This document shows, piece by piece, positions 30,301-42,400 of a stretch of 64,000 nt of DNA. Position numbers and translations under genes: made by a program. This stretch comes from Muricea muricata (Eukaryota; Cnidaria; Anthozoa; Malacalcyonacea; Plexauridae), in contig OY979717.1 of assembly GCA_963855995.1 (NCBI GenBank), forward strand, positions 2,477,179 to 2,541,178, given 5' to 3'. A model generated the notes under the pieces. That model had not been told where the DNA came from and made no database searches. It saw only the letters and a list, made by a program, of their open reading frames with translations. Each line of letters opens with the position of its first letter. Within the stretch, counting starts at the first letter, position 1.

Positions 30301-31260
30301 AATTACAAATAGACCGCATTCAAAAGAATGGAAATATTTTGCATTCCTTATCAACAGACTTTCAATCGAGTGTTCATTTAACGAAATCAAAAAGGAATAG
30401 AAACATCCTTGATATGAAGGGAATTTCATGATTATTTAATGAAATGCTTCTTGTTGTTATGAAATATTTTTATATGTAATTCCGTTTCTAGCCAGGATAC
30501 CGCCTCTCAAACACAGAATCGAAACAACAGTTAGAACAGGGAACACAGTGACTCCCAATACAGTAATAACCCCTACAGAAGCAAAAAATCTCGAAAGCCT
30601 AGATTTTGGGTTTGGGCCAACTAGTAATGTACGTGACCTCTATGTCTATTCCATGCAAGTATGCCCACATCAACAAGATCTTATAACTGAGCCAGTCAAC
30701 GACAAGATTAAAGAGTCTTCCGACTACATTCCACCAAGAATCTTACAAAATGTACATGGCTATTTCAACCTGAGACCCGACCACCCAACCAGATTGAATC
30801 TGTCGGCCTCATGGGATAGTGAGACTGTAAGTTTATTTCAAATATGTATAGCAATTGTAGATGAATAAATTAATCATCGAGCACTGTTTGCCAGTGTCAG
30901 TATTATAATAGAGAGTAATAGTAATTCTTTGCCGAATAAGGAGTTCCTTTACCTGAGAAATACAAGTGTATCTTCAACGTTTCGAGAAAAGTTTTGTTGA
31001 AACGTTGAAGATTTTCATTAGACGAGAAATATTTAAATGGCTCAGTCACAAATAAACTGTTACAATGTCTTCTTCAATATTCTTTCTAGGTTCAAGGTCC
31101 AGTTCTGTTTTACATTGTTGATGGTGAAACAGGTGTACCAAGGGCTTTTGGTACCTCAGACAAATTCTGTTTGTTTGGAGATCAAAAACGACAACAGAAC
31201 GGTGGGCGATCACGACGTCAACCTCCCCGAAGACGTAAACAGTTGAATGTTGTACTTTGA
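21380..31260 (+). CDS. Tandem paralogue copy B of an unrecognised multi-exon protein, 753 aa
   Basis: Eleven exons: 21380-21515, 21722-21983, 22218-22422, 24657-24847, 25723-25940, 26618-26740, 27609-27836, 28467-28623, 29915-30150, 30492-30826 and 31090-31260. All introns are GT-AG, phases join exactly and the total is 754 codons including the stop. I do not recognise the family. The N-terminal half, absent from visible copy A, has PEVSLFLHCHLRGYDKNGEG, EDSWEEGYHVIEKKLAEYY, a Trp-rich stretch (WNITGWIPRQKRWLSQGEF) and RGGYWFHRQPFGRYLHII. The C-terminal half matches copy A, then diverges into a short Arg-rich tail (GGRSRRQPPRRRKQ). The first coding ATG directly follows an acceptor-like CTTATGTAG, so an upstream exon with a signal peptide may exist. 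Several exons contain paired Cys. It could be an extracellular or enzymatic protein; no catalytic motif was identified. Confidence 0.8.
22499..23047. repeat. MITE with CGGTCAAACGTT inverted ends
   Basis: The left end AACACTGCGGTCAAACGTTA and the right end (reverse complement CAACACCGCGGTCAAACGTT) are inverted copies that continue to CGCATGCGCGA. CTAACCC flanks both sides. The interior is GC-richer than its surroundings. It lies in intron 3 of copy B. Confidence 0.65.
23129..23350 (+). repeat. Deleted copy of the repeat complex seen at 56666-57970
   Basis: It shares ACCTTTTACCTGACATGGCT, GTCCACCGCTTAGCTACGTT and CACTATCACGTGATACGTT in the same order with 56666-57970, but without the roughly 1 kb of nested insertions found there. 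Confidence 0.7.
23566..23635. repeat. (CATA)n microsatellite
   Basis: About 17 perfect tetranucleotide units in intron 3 of copy B. Confidence 0.97.
24120..24440 (-). repeat. MITE family with AACAATTAGATTAC end, copy 2
   Basis: Read on the minus strand it begins AACAATTAGATTACGAGCTC and continues with the same order of blocks as the copies at 18655 and 48775. It ends near the GCATACTAGTATG-like segment. It lies in intron 3 of copy B, just ahead of exon 4. Confidence 0.5.
27126..27328. repeat. hAT-type MITE, 203 bp, with perfect 8-bp target duplication
   Basis: The ends are CAGTGGCGGATCCAG and the inverted CTAGATCCGCCACTG, and inversion continues through GTAAGTCAAAATAAATT. The flanking TTAGTTCA is present on both sides (27118-27125 and 27329-27336). 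The 8-bp duplication and CAGTGGCGGATC termini are typical of hAT elements. It lies in intron 6 of copy B and is absent from the matching intron of copy A. Confidence 0.9.
27885..28178. repeat. Foldback element with tRNA-like sequence in its arms
   Basis: The two outer arms of roughly 90 bp are inverted copies (GAACAACGAAAAATTCGTTG, then GCGGGATTCGAACTCGCATT). The right half contains a tRNA-like stretch: an A-box-like TAGCTCAATTGGTTGAGAG and a B-box-like GCGAGTTCGAATCCCGC, at about 28049-28130. The left arm holds the B-box part in reverse. TCAATAATTGT occurs on both sides. It lies in intron 7 of copy B and is absent from copy A. It is better called a tRNA-derived foldback or MITE than a functional tRNA, because the anticodon arm does not pair well. 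Confidence 0.7.
28751..28936. repeat. MITE with about 45-bp inverted ends
   Basis: The left arm TCACACAGTGCAATTTTTC, then TTGCAACTTGCAA and CAATTCTACTCTT, is repeated in reverse at the right end (TCACACGATGTAATTTTTC on the minus strand). It is non-coding and lies in intron 8 of copy B. Confidence 0.75.
29348..29484. repeat. hAT-like MITE, 137 bp
   Basis: The ends CAGGGCCGCTCAGAGAAA and inverted TTTCTCTGAGCGGCTCTG are flanked by GCAGTCAA and ACAGTCAA, an 8-bp target duplication with one mismatch. It lies in intron 8 of copy B. Confidence 0.8.
30972..31010. repeat. Short perfect hairpin in the last intron of copy B
   Basis: CTTCAACGTTTC and GAAACGTTGAAG form a 12-bp stem with a loop of about 15 bases. 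The AACGTTTCG-type motif is common at the ends of Penelope-like and related repeats, so it may be a relic of one. A regulatory role is not indicated. Confidence 0.5.
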
Positions 31261-31376
31261 TATGTGTTGTATACATAGTTTTGATTTACGAAAAATAGTT
31301 ATGCTAGGAATCTAGATGAACTACGAAGAATTGTACTACAAGTAATTAGGTATGATAACCAAACGTAGAAGTGTTT

Positions 31377-31382
31377 AATAAA
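31377..31382 (+). terminator. Probable polyadenylation signal of copy B
   Basis: AATAAA lies about 120 bp after the stop codon at 31258-31260, a normal distance for an animal 3' UTR. Confidence 0.45.
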
Positions 31383-31934
31383 TCTTGATATTCCATTTGT
31401 TTAAGCATTGTATTTTTGTGCATGTTTATTAGGCACACAAGGGATTATCTTGCGATAATTGATTGAGCATTCTATTACCCAACTCAGCACACAAGGGATT
31501 AAGGGGAAGGCTTTCTGACCTACGATTTTGCTATAATTAAAAAATGTACTTAATTATCGAAAGAAAACATTATTTATACCATACATGTAAAGATTTACGC
31601 TAGGTAAACGAGCGAGTGAAATAAAAATCGTATTTTCATTGTTGAGAAGCGAATAAGCATTTTCACCAGTCAAAAATTATCGTATCAGCATTTTGATTGG
31701 CTATACGGTTTTTCTCACTAGTGAAGAAAATCGTGTTGTCATTTTGCTCACAACATGGCCGCCGTGTTGGGGGAATGTGCGAAAGAGTTATTTGGCTTTT
31801 ATGTCAAAAAGAAGAAGAGTTCCTCGAGTAAAGAAGAACAGCTTCGACTCACTATTTAGGCCAAATAACGAAGAAATAACAGTATGAATCTGTTTTGAGG
31901 GTTCTCATATATATATATATATCATTGGAGGGTT

Positions 31935-31937
<3 letters not shown>

Positions 31938-32031
<94 letters not shown>

Positions 32032-32043
32032 TGTATATATATA

Positions 32044-32132
<89 letters not shown>
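31938..32132. repeat. (TA)n microsatellite, left tract
   Basis: Almost pure TA dinucleotides with two short CTGTA interruptions near 32030-32047. It is followed by ATAACAATAACAATAAC. Confidence 0.95.
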
Positions 32133-32133
<1 letters not shown>

Positions 32134-32235
32134 ACAATAACAATAACTTTTGAAAGTATTCAAGACTGAAGAGTGCTCGATATTAGTTTTAATAGAGCAA
32201 TTCAAATAGTTTATTTAAAACAATTAGTTACAAAT

Positions 32236-32279
32236 TTCGCTACACAGTGTTTCACGCCAGAAGGCGATCATCAGGCGAA
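32236..32279 (-). ncRNA. Hammerhead ribozyme motif (type I), minus strand
   Basis: This is the mirror copy of the motif at 32764-32807, identical through the core when read on the minus strand: CUGAUGA, hairpin, GAAA, short stem and GUA cleavage triplet, closed by GCGAA/UUCGC. See that entry for the base pairs. Confidence 0.75.
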
Positions 32280-32338
32280 TGAATACTCGTATACTATATC
32301 GTTAGACGGTTTGTGTGACTGACTGCCTGACTGCTAGG

Positions 32339-32701
32339 GTTGTTTACAAAGCAGAAATTACACCTACAGACACTCAAGAATCGAAGGTTTACATCGGTAT
32401 CACGGCAGGCCCATTTAAAGAGCGGTATAACAACCACAAAAAATCGTTGACGAACGCAAAGTACGCAAAAGAAACAGAGCTGTCGAAGTACGCCTGGAAC
32501 TTGAGAGAGAACGGTAGATCATTCAGCATTAAATGGTCTATTATCAAACGTGTCCCTGCATACACTGCCGGCGGAAGATCATGCGACCTATGCTTAGAAG
32601 AAAAGATTTTTATCCTGAAATCGAATAAGGACAAAACGTTGAACAAGACTTCAAGCGCGCGCTCGCTCGTGCAAATACATAATTCAAATTTAAATTGTTA
32701 G
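32339..32701 (+). pseudogene. GIY-YIG endonuclease domain of a Penelope-like element (fragment)
   Basis: The frame reads VVYKAEITPT then KVYIGITAGPFKERYNNHKK. This is the GIY-YIG signature in its Penelope form, in which the first tripeptide is degenerate. It is followed by KYAWNLRENGRSFSIKW and a zinc-finger-like CDLCLEEKIFIL typical of the family. The end (LNKTSS) matches the usual L-N-K/R-R/S-E-L region. In a full element this domain nicks DNA during integration. Here it lacks the reverse transcriptase and begins at the junction with the left inverted repeat. Confidence 0.8.
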
Positions 32702-32763
32702 CGCAAGCGATATGACGAGCGTCATCACACAAACCGTCTAACGATATAGTATACGAGTATTCA

Positions 32764-32807
32764 TTCGCCTGATGATCGCCTTCTGGCGTGAAACACTGTG
32801 TAGCGAA
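32764..32807 (+). ncRNA. Hammerhead ribozyme motif (type I), plus strand
   Basis: Core in order: stem I strand UUCGC (32764-32768), CUGAUGA (32769-32775), stem II CGCC-UUCU-GGCG (32777-32788), GAA (32790-32792), stem III ACA-CUG-UGU (32793-32801), cleavage-site A (32802, triplet GUA), stem I strand GCGAA (32803-32807). All three helices pair perfectly. The only irregular point is a U-U at the base of stem II, where G-C is usual. The very short stem III is characteristic of ribozymes in Penelope-like elements and retrozymes, which often work as dimers. Cleavage would fall after 32802. Confidence 0.8.
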
Positions 32808-32831
32808 ATTTGTAACTAATTGTTTTAAATA

Positions 32832-32978
<147 letters not shown>

Positions 32979-33257
32979 GGCATAAACAAATACTGTATGG
33001 TTGCGCTGGTTTGTACAATTTTTAGTATGTACTTGTTGTGAAAGATTGCTAAACTCACTCATTCGCTGCGCTCACTCGCTTAGACGCTCTCTTGGTTCGC
33101 TGCGCTTTAACTTAGCAATCTCACAATTCGTGCATAAAATCGTACGCACTCGCCAACCATCGGCAGTAATCTCTATACCGTAGATAGTTAAATGCCAAGT
33201 GGATTTTTGTAAGGTTTAATTAATTATTATTTGTAAACACCTGGAAATTTATACTAA

Positions 33258-33362
33258 AACAATTAGTCGCCTCAGGATCGGTGATTACAAGCCTATGCTC
33301 CCGTCGACTTCGGCTCAGTGAATATAGGCTTGTAATCACCTAGCCTTCGGCGACTAATTGTT
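33258..33362. repeat. Foldback MITE with CAATTAGTCGCC ends, copy 1
   Basis: AACAATTAGTCGCC and the inverted GGCGACTAATTGTT enclose GTGATTACAAGCCTAT and its inverted copy, so the unit is a near-perfect hairpin. A relative is at 55725-55815 in the other orientation. Confidence 0.7.
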
Positions 33363-33425
33363 AAATAGCTCTCCAACCCACCCAATTGATCGAGTTTGCT
33401 ACGCCACTGTTATCAGAGCACTTGC

Positions 33426-33431
33426 TTTATT
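33426..33431 (-). terminator. AATAAA overlapping the peroxidase stop codon
   Basis: On the minus strand the last codon and TAA stop read AAATAAAG, so a polyadenylation hexamer overlaps the stop. It would give an unusually short 3' UTR if used. Other signals further downstream are possible. Confidence 0.3.
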
Positions 33432-36400
33432 TCCGAATCTCACCTCTCCACTGCTCGAGGTCAATCTTCGGAATAGCGCTGCACGCTACTTGTCGAACAC
33501 CGTTTTCCAGTGCATGGAAAACATTTTCTTGCAACCACAGTCTTTTGCCACTTTTTAAATTGTCACATATGATACGACTTAATGTAATCTTTCTTATTTC
33601 TTTTAGCTGAGATTTCGTGAAAACCTTTCCCCTCCTATAAAAGAATCTATCTCCATCTCTGAGACGAGAAAACTGTTCTTTAATCAAACACGAGAATGTG
33701 GGGCCAAGTTGCGAACCTGGCGAAGGTGTTTCTGCAACTCCTGCCACAAACAGATCCGCGATCGTTGGATCATCATTGTATAATTCAGCTAAGATCTTTC
33801 TATTCTCAGACGAGATTTCGTTCGCCGTGTCATCGAATGTTCTGGCATCAGTGAGTTTACAATATCTCCTGAAGTCATTGTATCCAGGCAAACCGTGGTC
33901 TCTTCCTCTTTGAATATTTAAAGCAATCAAGTTTAGTCCCGGTGAGTGTTTGCGTTCAAACAAATGATGCATGATGCCAGTCGAAAAACTACGGTCGACT
34001 TTTTCTGCTCCAAACACACACAGACCAAGTAACAAAGAATCTATTCCATGTCGGTTGATGTATGTATTATTGAAAAACACGTGTTTTAGCGGTATCGGTG
34101 CCCCTACTTTCTGAAAATTTTCATCTAAAAGATCAAAAGATGGCCGAATGGTGCTGTGTCCGAATCTATAAGCTGCAGCAGCAACTGAATTGATGACCCC
34201 AGGATTGACCCAATATTTGTATCCAGTATATCGTGGTATAGGGTAAACACCAAGTAATTCAGGAAGATAATCTTCATATGTAATTTTCTGTAATATTCCA
34301 CCAACAATCTTTCTTGTTTCTTCAAAAACGGTGTTTCCACTCCAGTGTGGGTTGATTTGGTTTAATTTTTTTGCGATACGGTTATGTTCTCTAACAAATA
34401 ATGTATGCAAACTAGCTAATGCCATCTGCTCACTTGATCTGATATCTCCAGCTAAGAAGCAACCACCTGTTTCATGACACAGGCCATTCGGAAACATTAT
34501 TTCTGAGGTGTCCAGCGGCATTAGGTCTCCATGCGGAAACTGACGAACTTTCAAAAGGCCTTTGTTGGCTGCAAGAAGAAAATAGAATATATACTTGGTG
34601 CAAAATCTTCAATGTTATAATATGCGATCGCTGTTTTTTCAGTCACTATAAATTTAACTGGTTTTTTTTGTCTGAAGATCCAGATCATTTAAGATGTAGT
34701 AACTGTGACACATCAAAAAAGTCGGACATTGTCATATTATGAAGAGGTTCATAAACTGAAGAAATAGGAAGGGTAAAAAGTAAAGAAACTGTATTAAACA
34801 GTACCTTAGAGCGGCTTTTACAAGAGTAAATGTGGATACATTTAATTAATAGCGTATTAAAATAAGATTTTTGCTAAGATGAACAACTCGTAGCTTTCAA
34901 TAAGAGATTTTATATAAATTCACCTCAGAATCGTTAGATTATATATAAATTCACTTCAGAAATGTTAGACTTTCATGATGATAGGATAAAAGATTAACGA
35001 AGATTTATAATCTTCGTATTATATTTAAAAAGACTTACGTGAAAGATCTCTTAAGTTTTTTGCTAACTCCAATGTTGACCCATAGATTTGTGATCCATCA
35101 ATAAAAGCTGTGTTTGCATTCAACTGATTTCTTGTTCCCAGTTTCAGCTTGTATGGATTACATACTGCAGCTGTCCTTGTGAAATGGATACATCTGGATG
35201 ATTTATATGGCAGGATTGGGAAGCAAGGTGGATAGAATGCTTTTGAAAATTGGTGACAGCTAAAGAAGATGATAGAACGGCATAATGAAGTAAAAAACGG
35301 AATAACATTGGAAAGGAAAGAAAGTTTTATTGAGCTTTTAACTGTCTGTAGGACCAGACTAACAGTAATTTATGTCATGTTTGAATTATTACAAAAATTA
35401 GTATGCCTTGCAGAGGTGCGTGAAAATAGTTCTGCTAAATGAAGTGGATTTGCCATTCGCTTTTCTTCTGAAGAAATTTTAGGCCAAATTTTGTCCTGGT
35501 CACGCGACTATCGCGGCCCCAAAGCGATTAAATTCCTAATAAAAGTAAATTGTGATTTACCATTGATTTCAGAAGAAGTTAATGGCAATGCCTGCGTCTG
35601 TGTTCCTCAGCGTCGAGAGATTACCTGAACAAATCCCCTGTTGTGCATGAACAATTTTTTTACACGACCTTGTAAATTAGATGGCGTAAACCCATCAAAT
35701 TTCCTAAAACTTCCTAATTTCCACAAAAATGTCTTTTACGTTGTTTTTGAGTTTTGCAACCGCTACGTATAATATATATTATTTGGTAAAAATAAAATAA
35801 AAGGTCGTATTAGGGTCAATCATTTTCGATCATTTCAGTTTTCTATTTTTTGTTTACCTTTGACGACGGCACCTATCAGCATCTTCGCTCTCTGGTGCCA
35901 AAGTAAAATCGTGATCTAAAAATTGCCCCCACTGCATGAAAAAATGCGAGTGGGTTTTTCCTTCTGGCAATGGCTGTTTTTGGGCAATCAAGAACTTCTT
36001 TGTAATCTCAATAGGGTGGGGTACGTCAGGAGCATTTGGTAAGTCAGGAGATCCTAAGGGATCTTTCATGCCATCAGGATCATAATATTTAGCTGGTAGA
36101 ACTCGTATAAAGGCGATTGATGATGAACCATAGAGTGGACTCCTTATATTATTACATGTACCGTCTATAGAGCGATATTTCGCACGTCTTCTGCAAAATG
36201 AACGGTCGATATCTCTCCGCGGACATTGGGACAGAAAAAGCAACTTTCGAATGATCGTTGGGGAGAGTAAGTGTTCGACAGAAGCACTGACTATCACTGA
36301 TGGATAACGCTCTACAATGAAAAGATGTGGAGACCATCAGTATCAATTTCAGGATGAAAAGTTGATTTAATACATTATCCCACAGCAAATAACAAACTCA

Positions 36401-39400
36401 AGTTTAATTTCTACATACTTTTAAAGTGAGCTTTAATTGCCCAAGCAAGTTGGGTACATGCGTTGTCTAGCCTTGCTTTCGCTGACGAGATCTTGGTAGA
36501 AAGTGAGTTGATTTTTGGCGATATCCAACGAACCACACGATAAAGACTATCTGCTGAAACAACTCTTGGCAAACGATTTACTTTTACCATGGTAGTAAGC
36601 CTCTTCTGCAGTGACTGTATGATCTCATCTCCAAAATAGAGAGGAAGGGCAATAATACGCACCCAGGTGTTATGTTGACATCGTCTGCACCACCGTAATC
36701 TGCAACGATTATTTGGAAGTGGTGTACTTGCTCCAACTCGAAATGTCGTTTCTTGTCTGCGTCCGGAAAAATATTTTGTCTTTTGGGAACGTCTGTAGCT
36801 GATTTCAATAGAACCATCGTTTTGGTCAATCTTAACAAAAGGATGATGAGAGAGGAGCCTGTAGGTGATACGTTTGCCAGATTTTGAACTTGCTTTGATC
36901 TTGCCTATTGTACCAAATGTACGGCCGTTTACAACAACAAAAGTGTAAGAATGTTTCAGGAACACAACATCTGTAACATAAAAGAAATAATAACTGAATT
37001 TTATCAAGTGTTTTAAAATCATTAGCTATAAAATCATCACCGTCAAACAGGAAAAGATATCTATTCTTTAATTATGTAACTAGAATATATACGTCACGAT
37101 CCCATCGCAGATTATTTTAACCGACTTTAGGAACTTTTCCAAGTAAAAATATTATAACTTCTATAATTATTCATTTTACTACGGTATATTCCTGTATTCT
37201 CATTGGTTAAGAGTACGGATAATTGTGCGTATTTCGGCGCAGACAAAATAAATATGGTATTTGCATGTCCATACGGTGTCCGCGTACTTTTTCAGCGGTG
37301 TCTCACATGAATTTCAAAAATGCCGTTATTTTTTTTAAAAAGCAGAAAAAAAGTTAAAAAAACTAATTTGTTTTTATTTGTACTCGCATCACCGATTTTT
37401 TATGGGGGATGAATAATAAAAGAATTATTGAATTCGGCTTTCGCAGAATATCAGAATTATTCAGACCTCGGTCAGCGTTACTGCCTCAGCTTCGATTCGG
37501 CAGATAAAGCTGACCTCGGTCTGAATAATTCTGAGTATCCTGCTCAGCCTCATCCAATAATTCTTAATTATTTCAAACACTTTAAATTTCCTTCAGTTAT
37601 ACCGCCACCTTAATGCGCCTACAAAATTTGACATTTATTTGTGGCTAGGCTATACTTATGAAAAGATCAATCATGATCTAAAAATAGTTATTCATTTTTA
37701 CTATCCTCCATGGCTGTGTATGAATAAGAGAACTGTTTCTAAGCAGCATTGCCTATATTTATGAGCGTCTGCTCTATTTTGCTCCGAGTATAAGGCTCAT
37801 TTGTTCATTCTTGTTATGAGCACCGCATACTCATCGTTTCGCTCTCATTTGGCTTATTTGACTAAAAATTATTTACAATAGTACATGTCCCGTAGAATCA
37901 TACCGATGTCTTCGAATTCCCTTATTATATATAGCCTACTGCTCCTGGTCTCTTCAAAACTGTTGTGCTTGTGAACATAGTGCTAAATTTGTAGATGGGC
38001 ATTGTGGATAGTTCTCAGAGCAAAAAATGAGCATAGTGCTACACATAACAAAATGAGGAGCTGGGTATATAATGATCATATCGAACAGAAAAGTGCAACA
38101 AAAAAGAACAATATGCCAACGCTCATAGATGGCTTTTTTGTTCCAAACAACGCAATTGTGCAAAAACGGTGTGGGAGGAATGAAATGTAAATTGTGCGGG
38201 GGAATCAAGCATGAATTTATAAACGTTTGTCCTTTATTGGGACACTTTATGGAGCTGGAGCAGTCAGTTAATCAAAACGTCTTTGTGAGTTAGCAGTATG
38301 CAAGAGACTCTAGCTTACAGTATAACAGTGAATAAAAGCCTTCTATTTTCACTGTGACTAATCTTAACATACTAAATTTCATAAGACATCATGATGGCTT
38401 CGATAAACACCGCACTTGTAATAACTAAGGTTATAAAATCATAACATTGTTGACGTAATGCGGTTTTGAAGGGACCACCTGCACCCTCCATCGTGGACCT
38501 CTCCTTTCAAATGTCCACCAATTTTTATATTGCTTGAGTTAGTACTATCTTTATTTCCACAAAAAGTAAAAAGTTATGTAGAAGGGTTTGAAAAATATTA
38601 CCATGCATTTATATAACCGACGCAATTACTGCTGACAATGCAGGTATGAATAAAGTACATTCTAAACTGGCACCCTTCGCTGCAATAAGTATTCAGGGAG
38701 GGTTAGCGATGCAGGGGGGCCACTGGGTGATTTCCCGGAAGGTCTCAGTTTTTGGGCCATTCTTAAGCCCGTTTTCTACTTTGATTGGTATCGTAGCGGA
38801 ACGTATCGTATTTAAAGTGCATATATGAAAGAATTTTCATTTTTCACTAAATTTTTTCGAATGACGTATATCATTCTTTGATAGGATAAAAACTTCTAGT
38901 GATATTTAGCTTTAAACACGCCAAAAAATAGTTGTTTTTTTCAAATCAGGCGTGGAGAAAAGAAGCTGGGTACGAATTGTGGTTTGTGACGTGAATCAGG
39001 AACAGAAGTAATTTGAACTCTTGTCTATTCTGTAGTGTGTTGTATAAACAAGGCAAAAGTCGAGGTAAAAGGTAAAAAAATTCGAGGAAAATTTGTTTGA
39101 TTTACAAGATTTATACTGATATGAGTAGTTTAAAGTTATACTCCGATGAAACCTTTTCATCTGCTGAATCAGAGTCGGATTATGTTGATGACTGTGAAGT
39201 TGAAGTGGAACACTTTGATGTAGACTCTACTTCACCATCGTCGCGAACGTCTTGCGAGTAATATCCTACAGAGAGTTTTCTCAACTTGTGTAAGGAGCTC
39301 TGGGCAGGCTTCGAATACTTTACCAACATGCGTGTACTAAACAATACAAACTAAATTGGTGGAAAATTCAGATGCATTGGCAGGTTTTGAAAAACAATTG

Positions 39401-42400
39401 ACTCTGAATAATAATGAACTTGTGGAACTATTTTACAAATACAAATTGAAATAGACATCATACTGTTTTTGCACGTTTCTCCAAAACTAATTTAAAAAGT
39501 GACGACCAGGCAGGGGACGCATATTCAGTTCTGGATGTAATGAAGGAGACATAGACTTGTACAATATCTGATGAAAGAAGACTAGCGTTCTTTAACAAGC
39601 GCAATTCATTTAGACAAGAGTTTGCCTTTTTTTAAAATTATGAAACACCGAATCCGAATTCCTTTTTTAGCCACGGTACGTAAGTCATTTCTAGCATATA
39701 TGCACACATGTCGCATTACGCATGTTCATTATGCAAGTTCTGGCCAGTGAATTGCATTCATTTTCTGGCCAATAGAAACTTTAAACTGGCTACTTAGCCA
39801 TTATTCTGGCCAGTTAATTATACAAAAATAGGAAGCATGTCGCGCTGCTAAGCGGCCCTACTGTTTATTACCTATACTGCGACTGCAGTTAGCCTCTGTG
39901 TTGTTTTCTGAACACTCAGACAGAACAAATGATATGGACGCAACAGAATACGCTACGTTTCGCTACGGTGTGATTGAAGTTGAAAACGGGCTTCACGCAG
40001 TTCAAGGATTATATTCGTTTCCGTAACAGACTGATCACATAATATCTAAATACGAAGAGCATATAGTTCTATAACAATATCAAAGTTCCAATTTCCCCTT
40101 TTTCTTACCAATAATAATTTCGCCGGAAAAACAGTTAAAAAGCACAAGTTAGGGGGGGGGGGACTTAAGCGTGCAATCCCGAGCCCACTCACATTGCTAC
40201 TCCACCCCTCACTACTTATAGAGTTCCATCGGAAGCTCAGCCAAATATTATATGATGAAATGCAAGATATGATTTCTCTGGGAGAAAATGTCCTCAACTG
40301 GTACAATTGGCCCAGCATGTCGTAATCGGGATATTTTATATGTTTTGTTGACGTTGGAGATTGAACTCCTTATAATAATTATATTAGTAACTTAGATGAC
40401 GTAGTCGGTCACATGACCTTTAGGGCACAAACTTAATATATATATATAGGTGTTGTAATGTAAAAATTGATTTAGTATTGTCTGTGTGTTTAAATTATAT
40501 GATCAAAAAGAGACGAGGTTTGTATGCTTTATAAAATGGCGCCCAACGTGGGGCACTATATCAAATAGATGTAGTGTTTTATCGAACTATGTACGAAACA
40601 ATTCGAGCGATTTTCATCTAACTGTACGAAAGGTAACCGAGCGATATATATCATATCAGTGAATGAAAGTCTGCAGCGTTTACGTGCAATTCGTGGCGAT
40701 CAACGAAATTACTGGTATACTAGGCGATGGCACGTATCGAAGATAGATAAGTATAACTACTTAAATTCTCTATTAGAAGGCCCAGCTGCGAGAGCAATTC
40801 AAGGTCTTGCACTTACCGAAGCGAACTACGATAACGCAATTGAGTTGTTACAAGCGAGGTTTGGAAAGCCACAACAAGTCATAAGCGCACATATGGACAA
40901 ACTTCTGCGCCTTCCAAGTTGTGCTGGCGAAAAGTCGTCGTCGCTTCGGTATGTGTACGATAAAATAAGCGTACACGTTCGTGGTTTAGAAGCGCTAGGA
41001 GTATCATCTAAGGAATACGGCAGTTTATTGATTCCAATTTTAATGTCCAAATTGCTGAACGATTTGCGAATGAGAATTGCGAGAGAGTCGAAGGGTGAAG
41101 TGTGGAAAATCGACGAACTGATAGAAACTTTGCACGAACAGGAAACATGTTCTTCTTCAGACAGCGCGCGCCATAGCAACCAATGTAGACGGCTCGAACA
41201 CGTCAGCAGTTCGAATACTATTTGACAGCGGCAGTCAAAGATCCTATATTACCGATGATTTAAGACGAAAATTGCGCCTTAACGCGATTAAAACGGAAAC
41301 ATTGCATTTAAACACTTTTGGCGATAACAAACACCAAAGAAAATCCTGTCAAGTATTTGATTTAGTTCTACGCGGCCTGCTAATGGTGAGACCCAGATTT
41401 CCGTCCGTAATTTCCCAGTTATTTGTTCACCCTTGCCAGCCAGTGTTGATACAGACTGGATTACCCACACATCCCTGAGTTAGATTTAGCCGATTTTGTT
41501 GAAGGTCAAGGGTCCCAGCACAACACCATCGATGTTCTAATTGGCTCTGATTACTATTGGAACTTTGTCACCGGAGAAACGGTCCGTGGAGATTCGGGTC
41601 CGGTAGCAATCAACAGCGTTTTCGGTTGGATGCTTTCTGGAAAGGCTGAATTAACCAAGAGCAGGGGAGCCAGAAGTGAAACCACGACACAGAATCTAGT
41701 TATTTCCAGCAATGAAGATTTCATTATGAGCGACAACAATCAGCGAGACGATCAATTGGTTGGAGTGTTGAAAGGATTTTGGGAACTCAAGACAATAGGA
41801 ATCAAGGGACCTTCCCAAGTCGACGATTGTACTGCAAACGAAGGGTTTATCGAAGATATCGCTTTTGATGGAAAAAATTACGAAGTCGCTCTGCCCTGGA
41901 AGGGAGGTCGTTTCCCCGAGTCTGATGGCTATAAGACGTGTTACAATCGTCTCCAGTATCTTCATCGAAAGTTGCGGGCAGACCCGGCACTTTTAAAGGA
42001 TATACGGAGTACGACAAAATAATTCGCCAACAACTCGAAGGAGGCATTATTGAACAGGTGCGATCTACAAAGCAACCCGCTGAAAGTGGCAACCGAGTGA
42101 ACTATTTACCTCATCACCCTGTGATTCGAGATGACAAGGACACTACGAAGGTTCGTGTCGTGTACGACGGCTCAGCAAAGAATTCGAAGGAAGAAAAATC
42201 TTTGAACGATTGCCTCGAGATCGGTCCTAATTATACACCGCATGTTTTCGACACCCTGGTTAAATTTCGATGGAATTCAATTGGTGTTACCGCTGACATT
42301 GAGAAAGCATTTCTTATGATTGGCATTAAAAGTTCAGATAGAGATGCGTTACGTTTCTTGTGGTTCCACGATCCGAACGAGTGCCATCCTGAATTGACGG

